A stretch of 64,000 bases of DNA from NCBI RefSeq assembly GCF_003050785.1, contig NZ_QAOH01000003.1:62001-126000 (forward strand), written 5' to 3'. Positions within the stretch are counted from its first letter, which is position 1, and each line of letters begins with the position of its first letter. This stretch comes from Celeribacter persicus (GTDB taxonomy: Bacteria > Pseudomonadota > Alphaproteobacteria > Rhodobacterales > Rhodobacteraceae). A model generated the notes under the pieces. It was not told the origin of the DNA and ran no database searches. It worked only from the letters and a program-made list of their open reading frames with translations. The translations under genes and the position numbers were made by a program. Shown here piece after piece: positions 1 to 7,091 of this stretch.

Positions 1-1
1 G

Positions 2-301
2 GTTTACGATGGCATCTGGGCCAATTTCAGCCTGCTGCATGCGGAGCGTCAGGAGCTACCCGATCTGCTCCACCGCATTCACCGGGCGTTGAAACCCGGA
101 GGTGTCTTTCACATCGCCATGAAGCTCGGAGAGGGTGCCGGACCGGACAAGCTTGGGCGGTATTATACCTATTACGGCGAGGCGGAACTCGAAGACCTGC
201 TGCACGCAGCGAGGTTTACCGTCCAGGATCGGCGGCTGTTTGGCGGCGTGGGGCTTGACGGCACCGCCGGGCACTATATCACCCTGCTCTGTCATGGCTG
301 A
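2..301 (+). CDS. SAM-dependent methyltransferase, C-terminal part (5' end outside window)
   Basis: An open frame enters from the left edge and ends at TGA 299-301, giving about 99 residues. It begins within [13 protein letters not shown], followed by [20 protein letters not shown]. This is the usual post-motif of class I SAM methyltransferases: an acidic strand, then an L-(K/R)PGG turn and a beta strand. The tail [14 protein letters not shown]...F is also typical of small UbiE/BioC-like enzymes. The SAM-binding glycine motif lies outside the window, so the substrate cannot be guessed. The stop overlaps the start of the RNase H gene, so the two are probably translationally coupled. Confidence 0.8.
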   Translation, partial: VYDGIWANFSLLHAERQELPDLLHRIHRALKPGGVFHIAMKLGEGAGPDKLGRYYTYYGEAELEDLLHAARFTVQDRRLFGGVGLDGTAGHYITLLCHG

Positions 302-755
302 ATTCTACGCATATACCGACGGAGCTTGCTCCGGAAATCCCGGTCCCGGCGGGTGGGGCGCTTTGCTCGTCGCAAAAGACGGAGACAAGGTGCTCAAAGA
401 GCGCGAACTCAAGGGCGGCGAGGCGGAAACCACCAACAACCGGATGGAGCTTCTGGCCGCGATCACCGCGCTCGAAACGCTGGAGCGCCCCTCGCACATC
501 ACCGTCGTGACCGACAGCGCCTATGTGAAAAACGGCGTCACCGGCTGGATTCACGGCTGGAAACGCAACGGCTGGAAAACCGCCGCGAAAAAGCCGGTGA
601 AGAATGTCGATCTCTGGCAGAGGCTCGACGATGCGCAAAAGCGGCACGATGTAACTTGGGAATGGGTCAAGGGCCACGCCGGTCACCCGGAGAACGAGCG
701 CGCCGATGAACTGGCCCGCGCAGGCATGGCACCGTTCAAGAAGGCGACGTCATGA
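294..755 (+). CDS. rnhA: Ribonuclease HI
   Basis: A 153-residue protein of the normal RNase HI length. The N-terminal [17 protein letters not shown] carries the first catalytic Asp. ETTNNRMEL supplies the Glu, VVTDSAYV the second Asp, and [12 protein letters not shown] the flexible-loop His and the fourth acidic residue. The basic-protrusion region [14 protein letters not shown] is present. It cleaves RNA in RNA:DNA hybrids (R-loops, Okazaki primers). ATG at 294 overlaps the upstream methyltransferase stop, and the gene ends in an ATGA overlap with the following channel gene. These overlaps support the start chosen over an upstream in-frame extension. Confidence 0.96.
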   Translation: MAEFYAYTDGACSGNPGPGGWGALLVAKDGDKVLKERELKGGEAETTNNRMELLAAITALETLERPSHITVVTDSAYVKNGVTGWIHGWKRNGWKTAAKKPVKNVDLWQRLDDAQKRHDVTWEWVKGHAGHPENERADELARAGMAPFKKATS

Positions 756-1375
756 CCCCTCTCGCGGCTCTCGATTATGCCTCCGTAATCGTCTTCGCGA
801 TCTCCGGTGCACTCGCCGCCTCCCGCGCCCAGCTCGATCTTGTCGGCTTCGCCTTTGTCGCCTGTCTGACCGCCGTGGGTGGCGGCACGCTGCGTGACGT
901 GCTTCTCAATCGCGATGCGGTGTTCTGGATCGCCGATCCGGCCTATATCGTCATTGCCTGTCTCGTGGCTGCCGTCGTGTTCTTTACCGCGCATCTGTTC
1001 GAGAGCCGCCAGAAAGCCCTGATGTGGGCCGATGCCGTGGCGCTGTCCGTCGCCGTCGCCGCAGGTGCCGGGGTCGCGCTCAAGCTCGGGCAGCCCCCGG
1101 TGATCGTCGCGCTCATGGGGGTCGCGACCGGCTGTTTCGGCGGGCTGATGCGGGATGTGGTCTGTAACGAGGTACCATTGGTGCTTAAGCAAGGCGAACT
1201 TTACGCCTCGGCCGCACTGGCCGGAGCGCTCGCCCTGCTTTTTGCATCCTACATAGAACTTCCGAGCATTTTTGAATTCATTTTCTGTGGTATTCTGACA
1301 TTTACGCTGCGGGCAGGTAGCATGATCTGGGGCTGGTCTCTGCCTGTCTACAAATCACGCCCCCCTAAAAACTGA
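752..1375 (+). CDS. TRIC / UPF0126 family cation channel-like membrane protein
   Basis: A 207-residue hydrophobic protein with about seven membrane helices. It contains two copies of the glycine-rich family signature: [10 protein letters not shown]...[10 protein letters not shown] in the first half and [13 protein letters not shown] in the second. This is the internal duplication of the YicG/UPF0126 (prokaryotic TRIC) family. Prokaryotic TRIC proteins form trimeric monovalent-cation channels; the physiological role here is unknown. ATGA overlap with rnhA (752-755) suggests co-transcription. It ends four bases from a convergent small membrane gene, with no clear terminator between. Confidence 0.85.
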   Translation: MTPLAALDYASVIVFAISGALAASRAQLDLVGFAFVACLTAVGGGTLRDVLLNRDAVFWIADPAYIVIACLVAAVVFFTAHLFESRQKALMWADAVALSVAVAAGAGVALKLGQPPVIVALMGVATGCFGGLMRDVVCNEVPLVLKQGELYASAALAGALALLFASYIELPSIFEFIFCGILTFTLRAGSMIWGWSLPVYKSRPPKN

Positions 1376-1379
1376 GCTC

Positions 1380-1517
1380 TCACGCCTTGATATACCAAGT
1401 TGCCGCCACTGCGAGACAACAGGCGACGAACCATCCTCCGGGGCGGAACATGAGCCAGAGCGCGAGGCTGAAGAGCACGCGCGCGATCATCCCCGGGATG
1501 GACAATAACCAGATCAT
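1380..1517 (-). CDS. 45-residue membrane protein
   Basis: A short frame starting at ATG 1517, overlapping the stop of the upstream GlsB-like gene as ATGA (1514-1517). The 45-residue product has two hydrophobic stretches: MIWLLSIPGMIARVLFSLAL, then WFVACCLAVAATWYI. It has no recognisable domain. The exact stop/start overlap and its position as last of three co-oriented small membrane genes are the main evidence that it is expressed. It ends four bases from the convergent TRIC-like gene. Function unknown. Confidence 0.6.
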   Translation of the reverse strand: MIWLLSIPGMIARVLFSLALWLMFRPGGWFVACCLAVAATWYIKA

Positions 1518-1753
1518 TTCCGGCCCGTGATCGCTTTCCACGCCCAGATCAGCGCCATCGCCCCAAGGATCGCACCGACGAAACCCGCAGCTATGCCCGA
1601 GAGCATCAGCAGGAAGCGCAACACCAGCCCGCCGATCAGTGCCCCGAGCATGCCGATGACAACCGTGGTGATCAGATCGGTTTTCAAATCCATGACACGG
1701 GTCGCAATGAAACCCGCCGCAGCGCCGACAATGATCAGGAAGAGAACGGGCAT
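1514..1753 (-). CDS. GlsB/YeaQ/YmgE-family small membrane protein
   Basis: A 79-residue protein with three hydrophobic helices and the Gly-rich pattern of the transglycosylase-associated/GlsB family: IVGAAAGFIATRVM, VIGMLGALIGGLVLR, GFVGAILGAMALIW. Proteins of this family are small inner-membrane stress proteins; the name 'transglycosylase-associated' is historical and no enzyme activity is implied. It follows a second GlsB-like gene after 9 bases and is coupled by ATGA to the 45-residue protein downstream. Confidence 0.75.
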   Translation of the reverse strand: MPVLFLIIVGAAAGFIATRVMDLKTDLITTVVIGMLGALIGGLVLRFLLMLSGIAAGFVGAILGAMALIWAWKAITGRK

Positions 1754-1762
1754 GGGTGCCTC

Positions 1763-2002
1763 CTATCTTTTCCGCCAATGGGTCGGTACGATGATCAGCG
1801 CACCGATTGAGGAGGCGATGGCATTCAGCCCCGGTGAGCCGAATCCGATGCCGAACATCAGCCGGACAAAATAGGCCAGAAACGCGCCGCCCACACAGAT
1901 GATGATCGAGGGCAGGATGCCGTTGCGGGTGAAACCGGTCCGCTCGCTGGCGTAGCCGACGATGCCCGCGATCACGATGGTGCCGATCATCACTGGAAAC
2001 AT
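1763..2002 (-). CDS. Small membrane protein, second GlsB-like paralogue
   Basis: A 79-residue hydrophobic protein. Its glycine-rich helices (IVIAGIVGYASERTGF, ILPSIIICVGGAFLAYFVRLMFGIGFGSPG, IGALIIV) resemble the GlsB/YeaQ fold but are more diverged than in the neighbouring copy. It lies 10 bases downstream of the fmt stop codon on the same strand and may be read from the deformylase-fmt transcript. Assignment to the family rests on the Gly spacing and size only. Confidence 0.65.
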   Translation of the reverse strand: MFPVMIGTIVIAGIVGYASERTGFTRNGILPSIIICVGGAFLAYFVRLMFGIGFGSPGLNAIASSIGALIIVPTHWRKR

Positions 2003-2012
2003 GGCTTCACCC

Positions 2013-2918
2013 TCACACGAACCGGCTGCCTGTCGGCAGATCGAGCCCTTTCAAAATCTCCGCCACCGGCATAGCACGTTTGCCTTCGCGCTGCGCGGTG
2101 AGAATTTCGACGGCACCATCACCACAGGCGATGGTAAAATCCCCTATCACCTCGCCGGGAGCGCCAGTGCCGTCCGTGACGCGCGACATGTGGAACTTGA
2201 TCCGCTCACCGTTCAGCGTGGCCCAAGCGCCGGGAAAGGGGGAGAGGCCACGAATTTGTCGGTCGATCTCCTCCGCCGGACGGGTCCAGTCAATATGCGC
2301 CTCAGCCTTGTCGATCTTTTTCGCGTAGGTCACGCCATCGTCCGGCTGCGCTTCGGGCACGAGATGATCCAGCGTGTCCAACGCTACGGTGATCGCATCC
2401 GCTCCCATTTCAGACAGACGGTCATGGAGTGTCGCGGTGGTGTCCTCCGCCGTGATCTCGGTTTCCTGACGCAACAGCACAGGCCCGGTGTCGAGCCCTG
2501 CCTCCATCTGCATGATACAGACGCCGGTTTTTTCATCGCCTTCGAGGATCGCGCGATGGATGGGGGCGGCACCCCGCCAGCGCGGCAGGAGAGAGGCGTG
2601 GATGTTGAGGCAGCCACGCTTCGGTGCATCGAGAATGCTCTGCGGCAACAAGAGGCCATAGGCCACGACCACGGCAATTTCGGCGTTCAGCGTGGCGAAG
2701 GCGGCGACATCCGCCGGGTCCTTGAAATTCACCGGATGCCGGATCGGCAGGCCAAGCTCTTCGGCGCGGGCCTGAACAGGTGTCGGGCGGTCTTTCTTGC
2801 CCCGCCCCGCCGGACGCGGCGGCTGGCAATAGACGCAGGCGATCTCATGGCCTGCCTCGACAAGTGCGTCGAGCACAGGAACGGAGAATTTCGGGCTGCC
2901 CATGAAGATCACTCTCAT
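2013..2918 (-). CDS. fmt: Methionyl-tRNA formyltransferase
   Basis: A 301-residue protein beginning [26 protein letters not shown]. The signature [18 protein letters not shown] contains the catalytic Asn-His-Asp region of the 10-formyl-THF transferase fold. The C-terminal beta-barrel domain ([13 protein letters not shown]...[25 protein letters not shown]) binds the tRNA acceptor. It formylates Met-tRNAi in the cytoplasm. It is coupled by ATGA to the deformylase-like gene upstream, so formylation and deformylation enzymes are made from one transcript. Confidence 0.97.
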   Translation of the reverse strand: MRVIFMGSPKFSVPVLDALVEAGHEIACVYCQPPRPAGRGKKDRPTPVQARAEELGLPIRHPVNFKDPADVAAFATLNAEIAVVVAYGLLLPQSILDAPKRGCLNIHASLLPRWRGAAPIHRAILEGDEKTGVCIMQMEAGLDTGPVLLRQETEITAEDTTATLHDRLSEMGADAITVALDTLDHLVPEAQPDDGVTYAKKIDKAEAHIDWTRPAEEIDRQIRGLSPFPGAWATLNGERIKFHMSRVTDGTGAPGEVIGDFTIACGDGAVEILTAQREGKRAMPVAEILKGLDLPTGSRFV

Positions 2919-3418
2919 GTCATGGCCCCCGTCTTTTTCGCCTTCTTGAGGAACATCTGACGTTTCACCGGCTTGAGATTGTCGAAATACATCCTGCCAT
3001 TCAGATGGTCGATCTGGTGCTGCACCGAGGTGGCCCAGAGACCGACGAAATCGCGCTCCTCAACCTCCCCCGCCTCGTTGAAAAAGCGCACGGTGACGGC
3101 GCGCGGGCGGGAGATCACGGCGGACATACCGGGCAGGTTCGGGGAGGCCTCTTCGTGTTCACGCATCTGTACGGAGGCGTGAAGCACCTCGGGATTGGCC
3201 AGTTTGATCGCCTTGCCCCGCTCGTCGGAACAATCGACCACGGCCAGGTGTTGCATCACCCCGATTTGCGGCCCGGCAAGGCCATAGCCCGGCATGGCAT
3301 CCATGGTCTCGACCATATCGGCCCAGATCGTGCGAATCTCGTCCGTGATCTCGGCCACGGGCGGCACTGCGGTTTTCAGACGTTTGTCGGGATAAGACAC
3401 AAAGGGGCGGATGGTCAT
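2915..3418 (-). CDS. Peptide deformylase-like protein, catalytic residues lost
   Basis: A 167-residue protein with the deformylase fold: [12 protein letters not shown] at the N terminus, [10 protein letters not shown] at 44-53 (motif 1) and [15 protein letters not shown] from 134 (motif 3). The canonical EGCLS motif reads EASPN (90-94), so the metal-ligand Cys is Ser92. The HExxH Glu is Gln135. Both metal-binding and general-base positions are therefore changed, and normal deformylase activity is unlikely. The frame is intact and coupled on both sides (ATGA with fmt and with the second paralogue), which argues for a retained role rather than decay. Confidence 0.85.
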   Translation of the reverse strand: MTIRPFVSYPDKRLKTAVPPVAEITDEIRTIWADMVETMDAMPGYGLAGPQIGVMQHLAVVDCSDERGKAIKLANPEVLHASVQMREHEEASPNLPGMSAVISRPRAVTVRFFNEAGEVEERDFVGLWATSVQHQIDHLNGRMYFDNLKPVKRQMFLKKAKKTGAMT

Positions 3419-3906
3419 GCGTAGGCCTCCTCCAGACGGGCGCGGGTTTTCGCATCGAGTCGGTCGAAATGCACAAGCCCGTCGAGATGGTCGTATTCGT
3501 GCTGGGCGATACGGGCCTCAGCACCCTCCATCTCGCAGCTGTGGCGGCCCCCATCAAGATCGGTCCAGCTCAGCGTGATCCGCATCGGCCGGGCGACGGT
3601 TGCGGTGATGCCGGGGATCGAAAGACAACCTTCGTCCATCTCACAGGTCTCATCGGACATGGCGGTGATCTCGGGATTGATCGCCACGAGGGGGGATCTC
3701 GTCCCCTCCTTCCATGTCGCATCCATCACGAAGAGCCGCAGCATTGCCCCGACCTGAGGCCCGGCAAGGCCACGACCGGGGGCGTCATACATCGTGTCGA
3801 ACATATCTGCGACGAGGGTGCGAATCTCTGCGGTGATCTCAGTCACCGGCGCACAACGCGTACTCAGGCGCGCATCCGGCCAGAGCAGGATCTCGCGTAG
3901 CGCCAT
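3415..3906 (-). CDS. Peptide deformylase paralogue (catalytic motifs intact)
   Basis: A 163-residue member of the deformylase family. Motif 1 is GRGLAGPQVG (44-53), with Gly in place of the second Ala of the usual GxGLAAxQ. Motif 2 is EGCLSIPG with Cys94. Motif 3 is HEYDH (His136, Glu137, His140), so the metal ligands and general base are all present. It is more diverged than the third copy, and its C-terminal tail is shorter. The start at 3906 overlaps the preceding def stop by one base (TGATG). It is plausibly active on formyl-methionyl peptides, perhaps with a different substrate preference. Confidence 0.88.
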   Translation of the reverse strand: MALREILLWPDARLSTRCAPVTEITAEIRTLVADMFDTMYDAPGRGLAGPQVGAMLRLFVMDATWKEGTRSPLVAINPEITAMSDETCEMDEGCLSIPGITATVARPMRITLSWTDLDGGRHSCEMEGAEARIAQHEYDHLDGLVHFDRLDAKTRARLEEAYA

Positions 3907-4427
3907 CAGAGGCGCGCCTTCTCGCGTTTGAGTTTCTGCATCTTGCGAGTGATCATTTGCCGTTTCAGCGGCTTGAGATAGTCGATGAACAGCACTCCGT
4001 CCAAATGGTCGATCTCATGCTGTACACAGGTCGCCCAAAGCGCGTCAAACTCCTGTTCGTGTGGCTTGCCCTCGACATCCTGCCATTTGACGCGCACCAT
4101 CTTGGGGCGCTCTACCTCGGCATATTGGCCGGGGATGGAGAGACAGCCCTCCTCGTAGACATTGCGTTCTTCGCTTTTCCACGTCACTTCGGGGTTCACC
4201 AGAACCATCGGCTCCGGCGTACCATCCGCTTCCTTAGCGCAATCCATCACCAGCATGCGTTTGATCAGCCCGACCTGCGGCGCGGCAAGGCCGATGCCGG
4301 GCGCATCATACATCGTCTCAAGCATATCGTCAGCAAAGCGCGCGAGTTCCTTGTCGAACTCGGTGACGGGATCGCAGTGCTTTTTAAGACGCGGGTCGGG
4401 ATGGATGAGGATCGGTTTCAGTGTCAT
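3906..4427 (-). CDS. def: Peptide deformylase, canonical copy
   Basis: A 173-residue protein with all three canonical motifs: GIGLAAPQVG (44-53), EGCLSIPG (Cys95) and HEIDH (His137, Glu138, His141). A basic C-terminal tail ends KRQMITRKMQKLKREKARL. It removes the formyl group from nascent chains at the ribosome. I chose ATG 4427 because it follows a GCAGGA ribosome-binding site at normal spacing and gives the standard MTLKPILIHPDPRLKK start; an in-frame ATG lies three codons upstream. First gene of the def-def-def-fmt run, divergent from the malY/patB gene. Confidence 0.96.
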   Translation of the reverse strand: MTLKPILIHPDPRLKKHCDPVTEFDKELARFADDMLETMYDAPGIGLAAPQVGLIKRMLVMDCAKEADGTPEPMVLVNPEVTWKSEERNVYEEGCLSIPGQYAEVERPKMVRVKWQDVEGKPHEQEFDALWATCVQHEIDHLDGVLFIDYLKPLKRQMITRKMQKLKREKARL

Positions 4428-4565
4428 GTCCTGCATTTAGTCAATGCGCCCGCCGCACGCAATATCAGCGCTGCGAAAACGCATAGCCCCTCGCGCGGGA
4501 TTTTCGGTTTTCCTTCGGCAAGTGGGGCGATTAGGCTCGCACATAATGATTTCAGGGAGCCCTCC

Positions 4566-5744
4566 ATGACCAATCCGCTGTTCGACCCGATCATCAACCG
4601 TTTTGGCACCCATTGCGCGAAGTGGGACAAGATGGAGGACCTCTACGGCGTGCCCGCCGAGGATGGCATTGCGATGTGGGTGGCGGACATGGATTTTCAC
4701 CCGCCGGCCTGTGTGCAAAGGGCACTTGAAAAGATGACCGCTCATGGGGTCTATGGTTATTTCGGCGATGAGCGCGATTATCATGCCGCCATTCAGTGGT
4801 GGATGAAAAACCGTCATGGCTGGGAAGTCGACCCCGGCTGGATTTTCACCACACACGGGCTGGTGAACGGCACGGCGCTTTGCATCGACGCGTTTACCAA
4901 GCCGGGCGACGGGGTCGTTCTGATGACGCCCGTCTACCATGCGTTCAGCCGGGTGATCAAAGCCGCCGGGCGCGAAATCGTCGAATGTCCTCTGGCACTC
5001 GAAGGCGGCAAATACATCATGGATTTCGAGGCTTGGGACGCACAGATGACCGGCAATGAAAAGATGCTGATCCTCTGTTCTCCGCACAATCCCGGCGGGC
5101 GCGTGTGGACCCGTGAGGAACTGGAGAGCGTTGCCGAGTTCTGCAAGCGGCACGACCTCATTCTGGTCTCTGATGAGATTCACCACGATCTGGTGATGCC
5201 GGGACACATACACACGCCGATGGCCCTGATCGAGGGCATTGAAGATCGTCTGATCATGATGTCGGCGACCACGAAAACCTTCAACATTGCGGGGACGCAC
5301 TCGGGCAATGTGATCATCCCCGATGCGACCTTGCGCGCGAAATTCGCCTCCCGCATGGCGGCGCTGGGGATTTCTCCGAACTCTTTCGGTCTGGAAATGG
5401 CCACCGCCGCCTATAGCCCGGAAGGCGCCACCTGGGTCGATGAGCTGATTGTCTATCTCGATGGCAACCGTCAGATTTTCGATGCCGCTATCGCAGAAAT
5501 TCCAGGGCTGAAATCCATGCCGCTGGAGGCGACCTATCTGGCCTGGGTCGATTTCTCCGACACCGGCATGTCACGGGAGGAATTCACCGCCCGTGTCGAA
5601 AAAACCGCCCATATTGCGCCGAACCACGGGCCGACTTTTGGAAAAGGTGGGGAGCTTTACCTACGGTTCAATCTCGCAACTCCACGCAGCCTTGTGGAAA
5701 CCGCCTGTGGACGCCTGAAGGACGCGTTCAGCGATTTGCAGTAA
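4566..5744 (+). CDS. MalY/PatB-type PLP-dependent C-S lyase (cystathionine beta-lyase family)
   Basis: A 392-residue fold-type I PLP enzyme. It starts MTNPLFDPIINRFGTHCAKWD, with GIAMWVADMDF, the hallmark of the MalY/PatB subgroup. SDEIHHDLV supplies the cofactor Asp, SATTKTFNIAG the Schiff-base Lys, and LYLRFNLATPR the carboxylate Arg. Members cleave cystathionine or cysteine to thiol, pyruvate and ammonia. The start sits 6 bases behind an AGGGAG site at 4554-4559. It is divergent from the deformylase genes and ends three bases from a convergent hypothetical gene. Aminotransferase annotation is the usual alternative name. Confidence 0.9.
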   Translation: MTNPLFDPIINRFGTHCAKWDKMEDLYGVPAEDGIAMWVADMDFHPPACVQRALEKMTAHGVYGYFGDERDYHAAIQWWMKNRHGWEVDPGWIFTTHGLVNGTALCIDAFTKPGDGVVLMTPVYHAFSRVIKAAGREIVECPLALEGGKYIMDFEAWDAQMTGNEKMLILCSPHNPGGRVWTREELESVAEFCKRHDLILVSDEIHHDLVMPGHIHTPMALIEGIEDRLIMMSATTKTFNIAGTHSGNVIIPDATLRAKFASRMAALGISPNSFGLEMATAAYSPEGATWVDELIVYLDGNRQIFDAAIAEIPGLKSMPLEATYLAWVDFSDTGMSREEFTARVEKTAHIAPNHGPTFGKGGELYLRFNLATPRSLVETACGRLKDAFSDLQ

Positions 5745-5747
5745 AGA

Positions 5748-6095
5748 TCAGCGCGGCAAAAGCGCGACCGGCGCATCATCGGGCCGGTCGTAGTCGAGCG
5801 GCGGGCGATCCGTGGCACAGGTCGCGCGTTTGAACTCGAAGCTCATTTCGTGACCTTCTTCCTGCGAGGCCACGATCAGGGCTTGGTAAAGATGTTTCGA
5901 GCCATCGAACACGTCCACAAGCCCGCGCAGATGATCGGTGTTGTCCCGGTCCAGCGCAAAGCCGTTGTCCCAGGCTCGCAGGATCGGATAGGTCTGATCC
6001 CCGACTTTCACCCGAAGCCGCGACCGTTTTTTCAGATCGCGTTTGCGGGCCAGCTCAAGCCCTTCAAGCACTTCTTTCGGCAGAAAGTCGATCAT
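5748..6095 (-). CDS. Conserved hypothetical protein (115 aa)
   Basis: Starts MIDFLPKEVLEGLELARKRDLKKRSRLRVKV. A charged N-terminal helix is followed by a small beta-rich region (QTYPILRAWDNGFALD...LRGLVDVFDGSKHLYQALIVAS) and an acidic Pro-rich tail. There is no signal peptide or membrane segment. ATG 6095 is preferred over a GTG at 6107 because GGAGG lies just ahead of it. I recognise no named domain; the basic KKRSRLRVKVGD stretch could contact nucleic acid, but this is speculation. Its 5' flank carries the palindromic element at 6154-6273. Confidence 0.7.
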   Translation of the reverse strand: MIDFLPKEVLEGLELARKRDLKKRSRLRVKVGDQTYPILRAWDNGFALDRDNTDHLRGLVDVFDGSKHLYQALIVASQEEGHEMSFEFKRATCATDRPPLDYDRPDDAPVALLPR

Positions 6096-6153
6096 GTCAT
6101 CCTCCACGACAATCGTCTTGTCTTAAGGATGGCACAGGAATGGTTTTGGTCAA

Positions 6154-6273
6154 GTTAAAGCGTTTTGCGAACAATCTGAATCACAGATTTTCGGAAAACG
6201 TTGTGCAGGGCTCATATGTTGAGGGCCTTTTGCAACTGTTCTGTGCCTCAGATCAATTGCAAAAGGCTTTAAC
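6154..6273. repeat. Dyad repeat element, copy A, centred on CATATG
   Basis: A 120-bp imperfect palindrome between the 5' end of the hypothetical gene and the cobM stop. The outer ends are GTTAAAGC (6154-6161) and its complement GCTTTAAC (6266-6273). The exact centre is CATATG (6213-6218). Each half folds on itself. The left hairpin has arms 6161-6178 and 6184-6200 (16 of 17 pairs plus a bulge, 5-nt loop). The right hairpin has arms 6225-6235 and 6257-6267 (11 perfect pairs), with CTGTGCCTCAG in its loop. A related copy lies at 50090-50207. No U-run follows on either strand, so it is not a simple terminator. It could be a REP/MITE-like element or a structured RNA. Confidence 0.75.
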
Positions 6274-6323
6274 GATAACGCGAGTGTACCGCCCGATGCA
6301 CGAGAGTCACCCGATTGCCGCAG

Positions 6324-7091
6324 TTACCGCTTCACCTTCGGGCGCAACACATGCGGTATCGCCGGATCGTAAAGCGCAGAATCCTTGAAATCCGCCACCT
6401 CTCCAAGAGCAGGCCCCACAAGGATCAACGCCGTGCGGGTGATCTTCTCAGCCCGGATTTTTTCATGAATATCGGACAGCGTGCCACGGATCAGCATCTG
6501 ATCCGGCCAACCAACGCGATACGCCACCGCCACCGGACAATCGGCCCCGTAATAAGGCGCAAGCTGACGTTCGATCTCGCGTAAATTGCGAATACCAAGG
6601 TGAATGGCCAGAGTCGCACCGGTCTTTGCGAAATTCTCCAGCGTCTCACCTTCGGGCATTGAGGTCGATTTCATCGAGACCCGCGTGAGAACAATGCTCT
6701 GCGCAATCTCCGGGATGGTCAGTTCCTGCCCCAGCGCCGCCGCTGCCGCAGCATAGGCTGGAACACCGGGAATGATCTCATAGGGGATACCATCGGCGCG
6801 CAAACGGCGAATTTGCTCTGCGATCGCACCATAGAGAGAAGGGTCGCCACTGTGCACACGCGCAACATCAAGTCCATTTTGATGCGCTATTTTGATTTCT
6901 TTGTGAGTATCATCCAGCGTCATCGGTGCCGTGTCGAGAACCCGCGCACCCTCCGGGGCACAGGCGACAACTTCCGGCGGCACCAGAGAACCGGCATAAA
7001 GACACACGGGGCATTCCCCGATGATCCGCTCGGCCTTTTTCGTCAAAAGCTCCGGATCGCCGGGACCGGCTCCGATGAAAAAAACCGTCAT
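6324..7091 (-). CDS. cobM: Precorrin-4 C11-methyltransferase
   Basis: A 255-residue tetrapyrrole methylase. It starts MTVFFIGAGPGDPELLTKKA, the SAM-binding GAGPGD loop. VARVHSGDPSLYGA and IIPGVPAYAAAAAALGQELTIPEIAQ are characteristic of CobM/CbiF. It transfers a methyl group from SAM to C11 of precorrin-4 (or cobalt-precorrin-4). Last gene of the minus-strand operon, coupled by ATGA to the cbiG-cobJ fusion. Its stop is followed by about 50 bases and then palindromic element A. Confidence 0.96.
   Translation of the reverse strand: MTVFFIGAGPGDPELLTKKAERIIGECPVCLYAGSLVPPEVVACAPEGARVLDTAPMTLDDTHKEIKIAHQNGLDVARVHSGDPSLYGAIAEQIRRLRADGIPYEIIPGVPAYAAAAAALGQELTIPEIAQSIVLTRVSMKSTSMPEGETLENFAKTGATLAIHLGIRNLREIERQLAPYYGADCPVAVAYRVGWPDQMLIRGTLSDIHEKIRAEKITRTALILVGPALGEVADFKDSALYDPAIPHVLRPKVKR

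Noticed and set aside
1962-2960. A long open plus-strand frame (about 330 codons) opposite fmt
   Set aside because: It is antisense to fmt, has no family-like motifs and shows the skewed His/Arg/Gly composition of GC-rich shadow frames.
6157-6273. Element A as the cobM transcription terminator
   Set aside because: Neither hairpin is followed by a U-run on the minus strand, and the element has a homologous copy in an unrelated place.
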